Shown here: positions 36,401-48,400 of the stretch, in pieces | Layout of the letters: every line of letters starts with the position of its first letter | How positions within the stretch are numbered: the first letter of the stretch is position 1 | Assembly: GCF_026151205.1 (NCBI RefSeq) | Contig: NC_087073.1 | Location: 4,361,001-4,425,000 of the forward strand | Source of the DNA: Bolinopsis microptera | Lineage: Eukaryota; Ctenophora; Tentaculata; Lobata; Bolinopsidae | Direction of reading: 5' to 3' | Length of the DNA stretch: 64,000 bases | The notes under the pieces: generated by a model | Databases searched by the model: none | What the model was told of the DNA's origin: nothing | Seen by the model: only the letters and a program-made list of their open reading frames with translations | Program-made: the position numbers and the translations under genes

Positions 36401-39400
36401 CCTAGCAACAGTGACCTTGTAACAGTAACCTAGCAACAGTGACCTAGTAACAGTAACCTAGCAACAGTGACCTAGCAACAGTAACCTAGCAACAGTGACC
36501 TAGCAACAGTGACCTAGCAACAGTGACCTAGCAACAGTGACCTAGTAACAGTAACCTAGGAACAGTTACCTAGCAACAGTGACCTTGTAACAGTAACCTA
36601 GCAACAGTGACCTAGTAACAGTAACCTAGCAACAGTGACCTAGCAACAGTAACCTAGCAACAGTGACCTAGCAACAGTGACCTTGTAACAGTAACCTAGC
36701 AACAGTGACCTTGTAACAGTAACCTAGCAACAGTGACCTAGCAACAGTAACCTAGCAACAGTAACCTAGCAACAGTGACCTAGCAACAGTTGGTCGACAT
36801 GACGTTGTGCGGTGCCTTTTCTTTATCATAAGGGTATAATCCTTTTAATATTATCTTTCTTATGTTATTAGGTGTGTAGGATTACAGATATATTAACCAT
36901 TCATATTATTACTGTACATTACATTTCTTTTTCGTAAACATTGTCTGGTCCTTGAGGCTGTAGTAGTAGTAGTAAACCCGCCAGTCTCACATCATTAGTA
37001 GAGTCCTTTGTTTATGGATTCGTATTAATGGATCGTTTCCTGAAATATCCCCTCGATAGCTCACCCAGTCCTCGACGTCTAAGAAACGGTCTGCCGTTTC
37101 AAATGAATAAATAACGTTTAATATCAGATCAATTCTTGAAACAAACATTTTTACGAAAGTGTTCTCGAAAAATATGTAGAATAAAATTCCCGGCTTGTTG
37201 CCGAGACCGGGATTTCTAATGTATAAACTGATACTTACCCACTAATTAATTAAGTGATCGTTCACATACTACGTTAAAGTAAGGTTAGGGGAGAGGGTTT
37301 ACTGTTATTTCTGAACAAAGTGGCTTGCGGAGGGGAGGGGACTAAAATGGTCATAATCGAGCTCACGTAATACGTGAACAAACTCTTACCAAATAGGAAG
37401 TAGAAAAAAAGTAAGTAGAATTGGTCACATACCATTTATTATTATCATGGTATTTCCATTTATGTTTGTCACAGATTCCCCCTTAAAGACCAGAGTCCAG
37501 CGTCAGATAATTAGATTATGATGCAAGGCTTATACTGAGACTGCGAGAATGTAATAATTCCGTGAGTTAGCACGCCGTGTGAACACGGTGTGTTAATTTA
37601 CACGATCTTGGGGAGGTCGACACATTCCTTTTCGGAGTATTCGTTGTAATCCTTTTTGATATGACTTGCAACCATTACTCTTCGTTAAAATCTGGTTTCG
37701 AATTCGAACGTTTAGTTTCCAGTCAACCTGTCGTATTAAATTACAAGTTTGTATTCCTACATTTTTTCAAATAAATTGTACATCAATGTACATATTATTA
37801 AAATCACATTTACACAATACCAAAACAGATCTACAGTGTCGCTTCCAACGTGCTCTAAGTCTAACTTTTTTGTTGAGTAGTTCCACCTCATGAGACTTAA
37901 ATTTCACAATTCTCAGTTCCTGAGAATGATCCCCTGGTTTCAGCTGGCTACTGGAGCAATATTTTTACCACGTTATCGTAAATTGTCCAAAAGAATATTT
38001 AAATAAGGAGCAGTCGTTGTGACGTAACTGAAAGAAGGATATAAAATGATGGTTAGTACAAAACTTGGCCATATTTTACTACTATGGATTACTACTAGTA
38101 GTAATGCACTAGATAATCCGCCTCGTTATTTTTACTCAGTTAACACTTAACGTACAATACAATGTACATCTGTTAACATCTTAATATACGTCCAGTTAAT
38201 GTATAAGTTTCTTACTACATTTTTGTTGTTTACAGGACTTAGTCTTCAAACGTTCCTACTATACCCTGCCTATTGGTGGACATGACATTGTAACCTAGTA
38301 ACAGTAACCTAGCAACAGTGACCTAGCAACAGTGACCTAGCAACAGTGACCTAGCAACAGTAACTTAGCAACAGTGACCAAGCAACAGTGACGTAGCAAC
38401 AGTGACCTAGCAACAGTGACCTAGCAACAGTGACCTAGCAACAGTGACCTAGCAACAGTAACCTAGCAACAGTGACCTAGCAACAGTGACCTAGTAACAG
38501 TGACCTAGTAACAGTGACCTAGCAACAGTGACCTAGCAACAGTAACCTAGCAACAGTGACCAAGCAACAGTGACCTAGCAACAGTGACCTAGTAACAGTA
38601 ACCTAGCAACAGTTACCTAGCAACAGTGACCTTGTAACAGTAACCTAGCAACAGTGACCTAGCAACAGTGACCTAGCAACAGTAACCTAGCAACAGTAAC
38701 CTAGCAACAGTGACCTAGCAACAGTTGGTCGACATGACGTTGTGCGGTGCCTTTTCTTTATCATAAGGGTATAATCCTTTTAATATTATCTTTCTTATGT
38801 TATCAGGTGTGTAGGATTACAGATATATTAACCATTCATATTATTACTGTACATTACATTTCTTTTTGTAAACGTTGTCTGGTCCTTGAGGCTGTAGTAG
38901 TAGAAGTAAACCCGCCAGTCTCACATCATTAGTCCCTTGTTTATGGATTCGTTTGTTTGGATTCGTATTAATGGATCGTTTCCTGAAATATTCCCTCGAT
39001 AGCTCACCCAGTCCTGGACGTCTAAGAAACGGTCTGCCGTTTCAAATGAATAAATAACGTTTAATATCGGATCAATTTTTGAAACAAAAACATTTTTACG
39101 AAAGTAGTCTCGAAAAATATGTATAATAAAATTCCCGGCTTGTTGCCGAGACCGGGATTTCTAATGTATAAGCTGATAATTACCCACTAATTAATTAAGT
39201 GATCGTTCACATACTACGTTAAAGTAAGGTTAGGGGAGAGGGTTTACTGCTATTTCTGAACAAAGTGGCTTGCGGAGGGGAGGGGACTCAAATGGTCATA
39301 ATCGAGCTCACGTAATACGTGAAGAAACTCTAACCAAATAGGAAGTAGAAAAAAAGTAAGGGTGGGCCAAAAGTCAGTACCCATACGTTGGCCTTAATAG

Positions 39401-42400
39401 CTCCGCCGTGTTTTATATTTGAGAGCTGTTGCTTTGCAGATGGCATACTGTACTTACTGGTTCGAGGATTCCGTCGTCGAAATTTGAAAATTCGAATATT
39501 TTAGACCACGCCCATTCAATATTCAAACACCTATATTTTTTTCTCTGAACATGCTGAACGCCTAATTTTTTTAAGAGACGGTAGATTATCAAATGTTGCA
39601 TATGATCTGAAAACATGAGGCAAAACGGATTAGAAATGACGAAGTTATCAAGCATTTTCTGTATCTCGTTAACAATATTGACTGGGTGATTATGTGACAC
39701 CGTGACACGACACCTTAATTGGGCACCCTTAACAATTCCCATAATGTTTAACGGGGTAGTTAACGGGGGCACCTTATCACGTGATTAGGTAAACCAATCA
39801 CCTGATCACACGTAATGAGTAAACTCGTTATGCTTCATATCTCGGTCATCTGAGAAGCTACAGTTCTAATTCTTTCAGGACAAACGTAATTCAAATGGCC
39901 AAACACAATTCAATAACATTTAGCTTGATCCGACTATCCAAACTATCAAATAAATGTGAAAATGAACCTCCATTTGAAAAAAATGAACGCGAATATTTTT
40001 CGAGTTGACAAATTCCTCGAACCAGTGGTGGTACTAAGTCATACCAGAAAGAAGTATTTAAATTGGGCACTCAGTGACTGAGCTATAAAGGCCAACGTAT
40101 GGGTACTGACTTTTGGCCCACCCTGTAGAATTGGTCACATATTTCCATTTATGTTTGTCACAGATTCCCCCTTAAAGACCAGAGTCCAGTGTCAGATAAT
40201 TAGATTATGATGCAAGGCTTATACTGAGACTGCGAGAATGTAATAATTCCGTGAGTTAGCACGCCGTGTGAACACGGTGTGTTAATTTACACGATCTTGG
40301 GGAGGTCGACACGTTCCTTTTCGGAGTATTCGTTATAATCCTTTTTGATATGACTTGCAACCATTACTCTTCGTTAAAATCCTTTCTGATATGACTTGCA
40401 ACCATTACTCTTCGTTAAAATCCTTTCTGATATTACTTGCAACCATTAGGTACTCTTCGTTAAAATCCTTTCTGGCACCTATGACTTGCAACCATTACTC
40501 TTCGTTAAAATCTGGTTTCGAATTCGAACGTTTAGTTTCCAGTCAACTTGTCGTATTAAATTACACTTGTATTCCTACATTTTTTCAAATAAATTGTACA
40601 TCAATGTACATATTATTAAAATAACATTTACACAATACCAAAATAGATCTACAGTGTCGCTTCCAACGTGCTCTAAGTCTAACTTTTTTGTTGAGTAGTT
40701 CCACCTCATGAGACTTAAATTTCACAATTCTCAGTTCCTGAGAATGATCCCCTGGTTTCAGCTGGCTACCGGAGCAATATTTTTACCACGTTATCGTAAA
40801 TTGTCAAAAAGAATATTTAAATAAGGAGCAGTCCTTGTGACGTTATTACTGAAAGAAGGATATAAAATGATGGTTAGTACAAAACTTGGCCATATTTTAC
40901 TACTATGGATTACTACTAGTAGTAGTGCACTAGATAATCCGCCTCGTTATTTATACTCAGTTAACACTTAACGTACTATACATCTGTTAACATCTGAATA
41001 TACGTCCAGTTAATGTATAAGTTTCTTACTACATTTTTGTTGTTTACAGGACTTAGTCTTCAAACGTTCCATATACCCTGCCTATTGATGGACATGACAT
41101 TGTAACCTAGTAACAGTAACCTAGCAACAGTAACCTAGCAACAGTGACCTAGCAACAGTAACTTAGCAACAGTGACCAAGCAACAGTGACCTAGCAACAG
41201 TGACCTAGCAACAGTGACCTAGCAACAGAGCAACAGTGACCTTGTAACAGTAACCTAGCAACAGTGACCTAGCAACAGTGACCTAGCAACAGTGACCTAG
41301 CAACAGTGACCTAGCAACAGTGACCTAGCAACAGTGACCTAGTAACAGTAACCTAGGAACAGTTACCTAGCAACAGTGACCTTGTAACAGTAACCTAGCA
41401 ACAGTGACCTAGTAACAGTAACCTAGCAACAGTGACCTAGCAACAGTAACCTAGCAACAGTGACCTAGCAACAGTGACCTAGCAACAGTGACCTAGCATC
41501 AGTGACCTAGTAACAGTAACCTAGGAACAGTTACCTAGCAACAGTGACCTTGTAACAGTAACCTAGCAACAGTGACCTAGTAACAGTAACCTAGCAACAG
41601 TAACCTAGCAACAGTAACCTAGCAACAGTGACCTAGCAACAGTAACCTAGCAACAGTTACCTAGCAACAGTGACCTTGTAACAGTAACCTAGCAACAGTA
41701 ACCTAGCAACAGTGACCTAGCAACAGTTGGTCGACATGACATTGTGCGTGCCTTTTCTTTATCATAAGGGTATAATCCTTTTAATATTATCTTTCTTATG
41801 TTATTAGGTGTGTAGGATTACAGATATATTAACCATTCATATTATTAGCAGTGGCGTAACTTTGCCTGTTGGCGCCCCCCGCTCAGTGACAAAAAGCGCC
41901 CCCCTAAAATTTTTTGTGTCCCTAAAAAAAAAAAAAAAAAAAAAAAGGTCGGGTACTTTTTTTCTCGCCCCCCTAAGGCTTTTTGCGCCCCCCTGAAGCA
42001 AAAAAGGGGACCCCAAATATTTTTTTCGCGTCTACCGAACGCTAAATTGGACAGGGAAATACACAAACAAGGCGTTTTTTCAGTGAAAGGGCCTAAAATT
42101 CAGGAAAATTGCGCCCCCCTTATACGGCGCCCCCCCCCGCACAGCGGGGTCTGCGGGGCCCTAAGTTACGCCACTGATTATTAGTGTACATTACATTTCT
42201 TTTTCGTAAACGTTGTCTGGTCCTTGAGGCTGTAGTAGTAGTAGTAAACCCGCCAGTTTCACATCATTAGTCCTTTGTTTATGGATTCGTTTGTTTGGAT
42301 TCGTATTAATGGATCGTTTCCTAAAATATTCCCTCGATAACTGACCCACATTTTTACGAAAGTATTCTCGAAAAATACATTTAATAAAAATCCAGGCTTT

Positions 42401-45400
42401 CTGCCGGCCAAACAGCCGAATTTTGGGATTTCCAATATAAGCTGATATTGGCCGAGACCGAGATTTCTAATATATGAGCTGATTTTTGCCGGGACCGGGA
42501 TTTCCAATATATAAGCTGACGTTGACCGGGACCGAGATTTCCAATATATGAGCTGATTTTTGCCGGTACCGGGATTTCCAATATATAAGCTGACATTGAC
42601 CGGGACCGAGATTTCCAATATATTAGCTGATTTTGGCAGGGACCAGGATTTCCAATATATAAGCTGATTTTGGCCGGGACTGAGATTTCCAATATATAAG
42701 CTGATTTTGGCAGGGACCAGGATTTCCAATATATAAGCTGACATTGACCGGGACCGGAACTAAGCCCAACTTGTGGTAGCTACATAAGAAGATGGTTATA
42801 CGTATAAAGTTTGAAATTAAAGTATTTTGAGGTAACTAGAGGGGGCTGAAGACAGCCTGAGATAGCTGGAAAGAGCTTCTGAAACTGAGTGAAGCTTTTC
42901 GCAATTATATCAAAATTAAAGTTTAATTACGTTGTGTTCAGTGCGGGTTACATTTTAATGGGCTGTATCTTTATAGCCGATAACAAATTAACTTTCATAG
43001 AATACTGTATTAGCTTCCTCCCTGTGACCACAGGCTTTCTAGTAGTAGATAATAATACATTTTATATTCTATTTGACATTTGCAGTCTAGTTATATATAA
43101 ACTTCAACTGAATATGGTTTATAACCCAAGCAATACCATAAGATTTTCTTACTTTCGCTAACTTTTTTTCATACCTTAGGAGAGATAAGATAAGATGGCT
43201 GATGATGTGGAAGAACAGCTACTGTCGGAGGTGCAAAAAGATGGTACTACTACACTGCACCAGGCTGCTCAAAAAGGGGACATCAAGTTAGTAAATGATT
43301 GTCTGGTGCATATAAACGTTAGGGACAAATACGATAGGACACCCATTATGTACGCGGCATGGACTGATAAAATAGAAATGGTTAAGCATCTACTGAATCT
43401 CGGATCTGATATCAATTTGAAGGATAACAGTGGGTGGAATATCTTACATCATGCAGTGCAGAAAGCCTCTATGAGAACTGTAGAATATCTTTGTGTCGAG
43501 TATACCGACCGAGGCTGCTACCTCATTAGTTAACGCTAAAGATCCACACGGCATGACACCCTTACATATGGCAATCAAACGGGGCTCCAGTAAGGAATTG
43601 ATTTCAAATCTTTTTAAAATAGTTGACATTGATGTAGAAATCAAGAATTCGATGGGAAAGACAGCCTTGATGTACGCTTTAGAGGTTAATAGAAATGACA
43701 TGATAGACATAGTAAACATTGTATGTCAGCACAAAAATGTTTTCTCAGAAAAGGACGATTACGGATTGAATATCTCACATTATGCCGTGATGAGTCACAA
43801 GTCGTTAGAGTTGATTAAGTGTCTTCTCGGCAATGGATCGATCAATAATGCTTCTTTGGTGAGCAGTAAGGATAATATTATGGTAACACCGTTTCATCTT
43901 GCAGCATCTGGAGGTAGCGTCGAACTAGTTTTATTCTTGCTGAAAATTGACAAAGTTGATGTGAATGTTAATGATAATTCCGGAAAAACAGCGTTGATGC
44001 ATGCAGCAAAAGCAGGAAAAACTGAGGTTATCAAAGCCCTCATTGCTGATAACCGGGTAGAAGTCAACTATTGTGATAAAGCTGGAAGAACTGCGTTGAT
44101 GCATGCAGCAAAAGCAGGTCAAACTGAGGTTATCAAAGCCCTCATTGCTGATGACCGGGTAGAAGTCAACTATTACGATAAAGCTGGAAAAACTGCGTTG
44201 ATGCATGCAGCAAAAGCAGGACAAACTGAGGTTATCAAAGCCCTCACAACTGATGACCGGGTAGAAGTCAACTATCGTAATAAAGCCGGAAGGACCGCGT
44301 TAATGTACGCAGCAGAAGCAGGACTAACTGAGGTTATCAAAGCCCCCACAACTGATGACCGGGTAGAAGTCAACTATCGCGATAAGTTCGGAAAAACTGC
44401 GTTGATCTATGCGGCAAAAGCAGGACAATTTAAGGCTATCAAAGCCCTGAAAACTGATGTCCGGGTAGAAGTCAACCATCGTGATAAGTCCGGAAGAACT
44501 GCGTTTATGTATTCGGCAGAAGCAAGACAAACTGGGGTCATCAATGCCATCACAACTGATAACCGGGAAAAACTAAACTATCGTGATGAGTTCGAAAGAA
44601 CTGAGTTGATGCATGCGGCGGAAGCAGGACAAACTAAGGTCATCAAAGCCCTAGCAATTGATGACCGGGTTAACCATCGTGATAAGGCCGGAATGACCGC
44701 GTTAATGTATGCGGCAAAAGCAGGACAAATTGATGTTATCAAAGCCCTCACAACGGATGACCGAGTAAAATTAAACCATCGCAGTAAAGTCGGAATGACC
44801 GCGTTAATGTATGCGGCAAAAGCAGGACAAATTGAGGTTATCAAAGCCCTCAAATCTGATGACAGGGTAGAACTCAACTGTCGTGATAAGTTCGGAAAAA
44901 CTGCGTTGATCTATGCAGCGAAAGAAGGACAAACTGAGGTTATCAAATCCCTCATATTCGATGGCAGGGTAGATGTCAACCAACGTGATAAGACTGAAAG
45001 TACTGCGTTTATGTATGCGGCAAAAGCAGGACAAATTGAGGTTATCAAAGCCCTCATATTTGATGGCAGGGTAGAAGTCAACTATTGTGATAAAGCCGGA
45101 AAAACTGCGTTGATGCATGCAGCAGAAGCAGGACACACCGAGGTTATCAAATCCCTCACATCTGATGACCGGGTAGAAGTCAATTATCGTGATAGAGCCA
45201 GAAGGACTGCGTTGATGCTAGTTTCTGCTCTTCTTCTGGCGAAGAAAGAAAAACAATCTGAAGCAGCTTATCATTTAGTCGATAATGTGGACCAACTCGT
45301 ATGTTCAATAGGAGACAATTCTGGATCAACTCCCCTAATCCTGGCTCTTGAAGAAAATCACAAGCATTTGATTCATGCAGTTGTGAAAAAAATGGGTATA

Positions 45401-48400
45401 AATAATGAGGATGTGAACTTGACAGATGCAAAAGGGGCAACAAATCTTCATACTGGAGTGAACGAAAATGATATTGAGCTGGTAAAACTGATATGCCAAA
45501 ATTCAAATGTGAAAAACGTCAAAAACAACGAAGGTCTAACTCCAATAGACATTGCTGTTAAGAAAAAGCTTTACCCGATCTTATGGATACTGGTGGAAAA
45601 TTTACCGACGGAAGAGATAGATATTAACAAGTCGTACGAAGAAGGGGACACACTGCTTCATTTCGCTGTGAAACAAGACAACCTTGATGCAGCAAGGCGC
45701 ATCTGCTCCCTTCATGGTGTCAAATGCAGGGAAAACGACAGTGGCATTGATCCGTTACAACTGGCAGCAGATTCAGAGAATTTGTCATTATACTTCCTCT
45801 TGTGCATCTACAAACTTCTCGGCACCAAAGTCGATATAAATGAGCAATACAGAGGAAAAAGAATTATCCATATTGCAGCGGAGCTTAGTGATCTGGAAGA
45901 ATTTAACTACTTACTAAAAGAATTCTCTAATATTGACGTAAACGCCAGGGACAGTGAAGATAGGACTGCGTTACACATAGCAGCAGCCAATAATGATGTG
46001 GATACCGCAAAAGCCCTCTGCAAATTCCCATCCATTCAAATCAACTTAGGATCTCCTCTATTGGCAGCTACTGAGCACGTAAACGTGGATGTCGCATTTT
46101 ATTTGCTCTCTCTGCCAACAATCGATTTGGACATAAAAGACAGCGCTGGCAATAACATTTTCGAGATAGTCTGTGATCTTATAGAAAGGAGTTCAACGGA
46201 ACAATCTGCCAGCATTACATCAAAGGGATCTTCAAACCATCAATACGCCTCGTAAAAGCAATTGAAGCTGTATTATGCGAAGTGGATCATGATTCAACCC
46301 AAGAAAACACAGAAAGTGACGGCTCTTTACATAAACCACAAAAAGAAAAAATACCAGAAACCTTAAGATTCTGCTCGAATTTAGCCATGAGAATCAGTCA
46401 ATTCTGGCGCTGCTTCAGGACAAAATCAAGGATTTTTCAAGTTCTGATGATAAACAAGATGTAGTCAAATTCACGATTGCATCAGCAGTTCTTAACTTAA
46501 TAATTGTCGGCTTGCATAAATATGCCGACGATGATGATCTTAGATATACTTTCTATAAAGATTTCATGTACAAACCCTTAGTTGAGATATTTGTCAATAT
46601 GCAAGAAATTACCAAAAGTGATCATACTGCTACTATCGCGGTAATGAAGCTTGTTTATTTAACATTGCAAGCTAACGCAGACTGCCAGATATCAGAGAAG
46701 GAATTTCTTAGAAAAGCCCTGCATGGACAGCTTTACTCAGGGTTTAAGAGAACGATCACAAGTTTAGCACAAACAGTGGACAGTGGTGAAAAATGTAGTG
46801 ACATTCAGCTCATGGCAATGAATATTAACGATACGTATTTCAAGAAGGAAAAAGGATGCTGTACTCAGGTGAGGAAATTATTCAAAGGCTGGGAGATTTG
46901 GATTGCTAAAAAATTGGAATTACACAAATGTAGTGAGAGAGGCATCACCACATTACTTTTTCCTATTCCAGGTGCAATAACTCATTTACTTGATTTTGCT
47001 CTGGATGTTAAAGTAGGGGTTGAATCTCTACAAGGATTTTCACAAAGGCTGGGAGGATTCATGATTGCTTTGGCGATTTCTACTCTAATTCATGAAAATT
47101 ATCGGTCAAGTGTTGAGCTCTACAAAGCGGAAAAGGAGCGTCTTCGAGTCAGTCTTGGTAGATTTGCACTAAAGGAAGATGATCCAGATTGGATTGAAGA
47201 ATCGTCCCTTAACTACAGTAAAACATGTCTCAAGAAATTCTTTCAGCGACTATTTTGTCCGTTTAAGATGAAAGATGGTGAAAAGAAGAGAGCTCTACTA
47301 TTTAACATCCTTACAACATGTCAGATGCGACCAGTGGTCGACCGCCTGATGGTCTTAATGCACTCTCCATCGAAGATTCGGACTGTTATCCGCCAGAATT
47401 CGACACAGAAGGTACTTAACCAGTATTTCATGATTACAGAGCAGATACCAGAGCTGATTGTACAATTTTATCTCTTTCAGATCTATTTCAATAACATCGC
47501 CACCGAAGCATTGTCGCCCAAAGATGATAGCACTGCAGATAATGCATCACAACATCTTGCTAACAGCACTGTTGTGTGCTTTGGAAAGTTGCAGACTTTT
47601 ACTTACAAATATGAGTTTTTCCAAGGACAAAAAAACTTTTTAGGGATCCAAACAAGTGCACCGTGGTATCTGATCATTTCGATGATTATCCCATTTCTTA
47701 AAATGCCAGCAAGCACAGTTTCACTTGAAGGGGCATTTAGGAAATTAGACCCACTAACCCCAAAGATGTCAGGCGGAGCCTCCACTCTGCTTTACCTAAC
47801 ATATTTAATCATGATCCCGTCTAGATTGTTCCTCCATGCGAGTCTAATGCAAGCTACTCCAAACCATTTCTTCAATGTTGGATGGATCATATTTTTTACT
47901 TTAATTTGGTTCATCATTAACTTTACAGTTATCTCCAAAGATCCTGTCTTCAAAGAAAAACAGCTCAGTCCTACAGCTAAGGTCAGAAAGGGGTTTCTGC
48001 TCCTTTTGTTCAGCTTTAGAGATTTTTGGGTAATCTCTCTGCGGGATACGACAGCTTATATGTCCAACCCTTCTGAAGTGTCGTACAAATCATTAAGAAG
48101 CTACAAGAGGATCATGTTGATATCGACCTTTTATGTTTTTGAAGGATTGGCAGGTGCTGTGTACATGGAGCACTTCTTCCCCTGCGGTACAAACTCTGAT
48201 GTGTTCAAATACCAAGGATGGTCATGGTTGATTTTGTACATCATTTCCTCAACATGCCTGATCCTACTGGCCTACACTTTACAGCCGCAAATGTGCAACC
48301 GCATTCCCAAAAGATTCCCAATCAAATTTTTGTTCATTTGTGGCTTTGGGTTGATCATGTTTCTCTCTGCTCCTATGACAAAATTATTAATTGATGGGGA

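Larger units (their letters stand above)
37879..40696 (+). repeat. Segmental repeat unit 2, with MITE insertion
   Basis: Second copy of the 2 kb unit. It is longer because it contains a TA-flanked MITE (39359-40125) and four copies of the 41-bp motif that is single in unit 1 (about 40340-40511). Confidence 0.85.
40697..42360 (+). repeat. Segmental repeat unit 3, with hAT-type MITE insertion
   Basis: Third copy of the 2 kb unit. It contains the longest minisatellite array and a 328-bp MITE at 41849-42176. It runs into a tandem amplification of its own TTCC/CCGGG segment at about 42375. Confidence 0.8.

Noticed and set aside
36255..36790. CRISPR-like array
   Set aside because: Units are contiguous 14-mers without unique spacers, in a eukaryotic context.
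42259..42744. 161-residue minus-strand ORF
   Set aside because: It is the translation of the 37-bp tandem array (repeated YIGNPG/YWKS-like words).
42889..43161. Small membrane protein upstream of the ankyrin/XKR gene
   Set aside because: AT-rich, non-ATG start, hydrophobicity explained by T-rich sequence; more likely 5' UTR or intron of the next gene.
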